Shown here in pieces: positions 62,089-64,000 of a DNA stretch of 64,000 nucleotides. Origin of the DNA: Rickettsia typhi (GTDB taxonomy: Bacteria > Pseudomonadota > Alphaproteobacteria > Rickettsiales > Deianiraeaceae); contig CAMCVL010000007.1 of NCBI GenBank assembly GCA_945881985.1, positions 22,860 to 86,859 of the forward strand, written 5' to 3'. The notes under the pieces were generated by a model. It did not search any database and was not told the DNA's origin. It was given only the letters and a program-made list of their open reading frames with translations. Made by a program: the position numbers and the translations under genes. Positions within the stretch are counted from its first letter, which is position 1, and the number at the start of each line of letters is the position of its first letter.

Positions 62089-64000
62089 ATGTTTTACCTA
62101 AAGATTGTACTTTTAACTATAGGCATTGCTTTTGTTAGTAGCTGCCAAACATCAAAAAACATTACGGCAAAAACTACCATTGTGACAAATTTAAATAGCA
62201 ATTTAAAAATTACGGACATACAAAACAATGAATTTAAGCTAAATACCAATGCCTTTACTCAAATTAACCTGGCAGAGGCATATCAATACATGTCAAAGTA
62301 CATAAACTTTGACGCACTCGGTGGTAAGGGCGTAAAAATTGGAATAATAGAGACCGTGCCTAAAGGGGAAGACGATGCTGGCAAAAGTGTTGATGTTGTA
62401 GAAAGTGGTTATTATTTAACACCAGATACTGAGCTGCAAGGTAGAGTAACAGGTTTTGACTCAAACGGAGCAAAAGTTAGCAACCCATTTAGCACTTCCT
62501 TTAAATACAAAAGCGGTACAACCGAGGCTCAAAAAAAAACAGTAGAAGAAGATGCAATTCATGCAAACGCGGTAATGTCAATCTTGGCTGCGACAAGAGA
62601 CAAAATTACAAGCTCGGCCAATGGCAGCAGAATGCAAGGTGTTGCATATGCAGCAGATTTATATTTTACCAGGGGGTTTGACTTTAAAAATATTGATGCG
62701 CTTATAAATGCTGGCTCACAGATTATAAATATGAGCTTTGGAGTGGAGACTCAAGACCCGGCTTTATATTCCTCAAGCTATGATCAGCTTGGGTCTGATG
62801 AGCGTAATTTTTTTAAAGATAAAATAGCAAAAACAGCTGTCGTTTTTGTAGCTGCCGCATCAAACGATAGATTTACAATAAAGAAAGGTGCAAACAACAA
62901 CAGGATTGGCTACAGTTTTGGAGGTACTGACGAAGGTCAACAGTTAAGCGACGCCACTTGCAATGCTAAGAATGATTGTGGTGTTTTAACGATTTACAAC
63001 CCTCAATTTCCAGTAGGTACTTTTGGTGATAATCGATATTACCAACATAATTTTACCCTTGTTAATGCAGCTCAAAATCCAAATCCAATTGGTGCTTTAG
63101 CTGGTATAGTTAACGATTCTGCAAGCAAGGGGGTTTACATTACTGTTGCTGCATCAAGCGGGCTTTACAGAGATGCAGGCTTAACAAAACCAATAATGGC
63201 AACCTATTCAAACCTTTGCGGAAGTTCTGCTGCTTACTGCATAACCGCCCCAGGCGGAGATGGTTTTTATGGTGATAGTATTGCAACTAAGATATCCGCT
63301 TCAAATGGCACCGAACAAACCCTAGTTCAAGGCACATCATTAGCCGCTCCAATTGTTTCTGGCATTATCGCAAATATTATAAGTGCCTTTCCTAGTCTTG
63401 ACATTAAGGATGTTGTGCAGTTTATGTTTAAGGGTGCTAAGCCGGCTTATCAAGATGAGGCACCTTGTACAAAAAATATCAATGGTTCCTGCCTTACAAA
63501 CTACACAAATCCAAGTACCACAAATGCCACAATAATAGCTGCACAAAACAGCTTAAACAAAGTATACAAAATAGATAAACAGCTAACAGATGTGGTCTAC
63601 GGCTATACAAAAGGCGGGGTTGACCTAGGCGGTAAAAACGACAGAAAGCAAGGTGAAAACCAAAACAATAATCTGTCAAAAGCCTTTGGCTGGGGTGTTG
63701 CGGATCTCTTTTTTACATTAAAAATGATAAACAATTCAAGTTATGGTTTTCAAAATGAGGGAATTATAGACTCCTCAGCAACCTCCACCCCCACCCCAAA
63801 ACAATTTACCTTTGGCAATACGGCTTTTGTGGGCTCGGGGGTTGTTGGGGGGGCGGGGTTTGAGGGCGTGAGGGCGGCTGCCTTAGGCGCTGTTTTTACC
63901 GATGCCTTTGGATACACATTTGCTGCCGATTTGGGCGATAAGTCATTTATCTCTAACGGGCTTGGTGGCTTTAAAAACCCTTACTACAACTCCGTTACCT
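62089..64000 (+). CDS. Subtilase autotransporter, lipoprotein-type signal, 3' end outside window
   Basis: 637 codons are visible and the frame is open at the right edge. The signal ends with a lipobox-like FVSSC at residue 19. The S8 subtilase domain runs to about residue 450. GVKIGIIETV at 81-90 has Glu88 where the catalytic Asp is expected, DAIHANAVMSIL has the catalytic His158, AAASNDRF the oxyanion Asn, and GTSLAAPIVSGIIAN the Ser417. From about 580 the sequence (FEGVRAAALGAVFTDAFGYTF) resembles the start of a beta-barrel translocator of autotransporters. The Asp-to-Glu change is odd and could reduce activity. A secreted small protein lies eight bases upstream. Confidence 0.85.
   Translation, partial: MFYLKIVLLTIGIAFVSSCQTSKNITAKTTIVTNLNSNLKITDIQNNEFKLNTNAFTQINLAEAYQYMSKYINFDALGGKGVKIGIIETVPKGEDDAGKSVDVVESGYYLTPDTELQGRVTGFDSNGAKVSNPFSTSFKYKSGTTEAQKKTVEEDAIHANAVMSILAATRDKITSSANGSRMQGVAYAADLYFTRGFDFKNIDALINAGSQIINMSFGVETQDPALYSSSYDQLGSDERNFFKDKIAKTAVVFVAAASNDRFTIKKGANNNRIGYSFGGTDEGQQLSDATCNAKNDCGVLTIYNPQFPVGTFGDNRYYQHNFTLVNAAQNPNPIGALAGIVNDSASKGVYITVAASSGLYRDAGLTKPIMATYSNLCGSSAAYCITAPGGDGFYGDSIATKISASNGTEQTLVQGTSLAAPIVSGIIANIISAFPSLDIKDVVQFMFKGAKPAYQDEAPCTKNINGSCLTNYTNPSTTNATIIAAQNSLNKVYKIDKQLTDVVYGYTKGGVDLGGKNDRKQGENQNNNLSKAFGWGVADLFFTLKMINNSSYGFQNEGIIDSSATSTPTPKQFTFGNTAFVGSGVVGGAGFEGVRAAALGAVFTDAFGYTFAADLGDKSFISNGLGGFKNPYYNSVT

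Noticed and set aside
63340..63679. Minus-strand cysteine-rich ORFs at the right end
   Set aside because: They are shadows of the open subtilase frame, which has a signal peptide and catalytic motifs.

Overview
This window is an A+T-rich, gene-dense stretch of an alphaproteobacterial chromosome, most likely from the Rickettsiales or a close relative. The signs are relics of an HK97/gene-transfer-agent type phage module (capsid, DUF2460 tail protein, terminase), adrenodoxin-type ferredoxin, class II DAHP synthase, a compact NrdA without an ATP cone, nuoI, gatC and rpsE each away from their usual operons, and many host-interaction-type proteins (LRR, MORN, CCP/sushi-like, autotransporter). Unlike typical intracellular Rickettsia it still carries amino-acid and cofactor genes (hom, asd, proC, argJ, leuC, trpD, DAHP synthase, bioF, birA). 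That mix resembles early-branching, extracellular or ectosymbiotic Rickettsiales such as the Deianiraea group. The placement is an inference from gene content only.

Layout. 1-6.1 kb: the tail of an outer-membrane barrel gene, then a minus-strand run ferredoxin, ahcY, proC, bioF, hom and an orphan DprA-type winged helix. 6.2-7.5 kb: a two-gene ATGA-overlapped cassette of a YwgA/Panacea-like protein and a proteasome-beta-like Ntn hydrolase. 7.5-11.3 kb: argJ, SRP RNA, gatC, an outer-membrane protein and small genes. 11.4-13.3 kb: an LRR protein with internal duplication and an acidic/basic tail. 13.6-17.3 kb: rearranged phage/GTA genes. 17.4-21.8 kb: fadJ-like, nuoI, an acidic-RGG protein and a membrane-anchored hypothetical. 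22.2-27.7 kb (minus): YggU, sushi-like secreted protein, UvrD, MnhE, TatD. 27.9-33.8 kb: tig, ychF, nrdA and an unknown membrane protein. 34.6-39 kb (minus): asd, a glycosyltransferase-9/TrpD fusion, birA, dsbB. 39.1-44.1 kb: leuC, an isolated rpsE, tRNA-Val, a Panacea antitoxin with a two-TM partner, a UbiH-like hydroxylase. 44.4-49.7 kb: MORN protein, tRNA-Gly, xseB, DUF2798, uvrB. 49.8-55.6 kb (minus): a scarred ABC-exporter cluster with separate NBD and two TMD genes, a MazF/ribbon-helix type TA pair, gene fragments, lpxI and gpsA. 55.6-64 kb: IS630 remnant, second MORN protein, msbA, DAHP synthase, and a secreted protein followed by an autotransporter subtilase that runs off the window.

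How the genes fit together. The metabolic genes serve amino-acid synthesis (aspartate family, arginine, leucine, proline, aromatic/tryptophan), biotin synthesis and attachment, methyl-cycle recycling, respiration and lipid A/phospholipid synthesis (lpxI, gpsA, msbA, heptosyltransferase). Accessory DNA is inserted between them: three toxin-antitoxin-like cassettes, a palindromic C-rich intergenic repeat family at four or more places, phage relics, and large repeat proteins likely to act on a host or neighbour. The strongest candidates for new biology are the Panacea-like/Ntn-hydrolase cassette, the heptosyltransferase-TrpD fusion, the Panacea/two-TM pair and the split ABC exporter.
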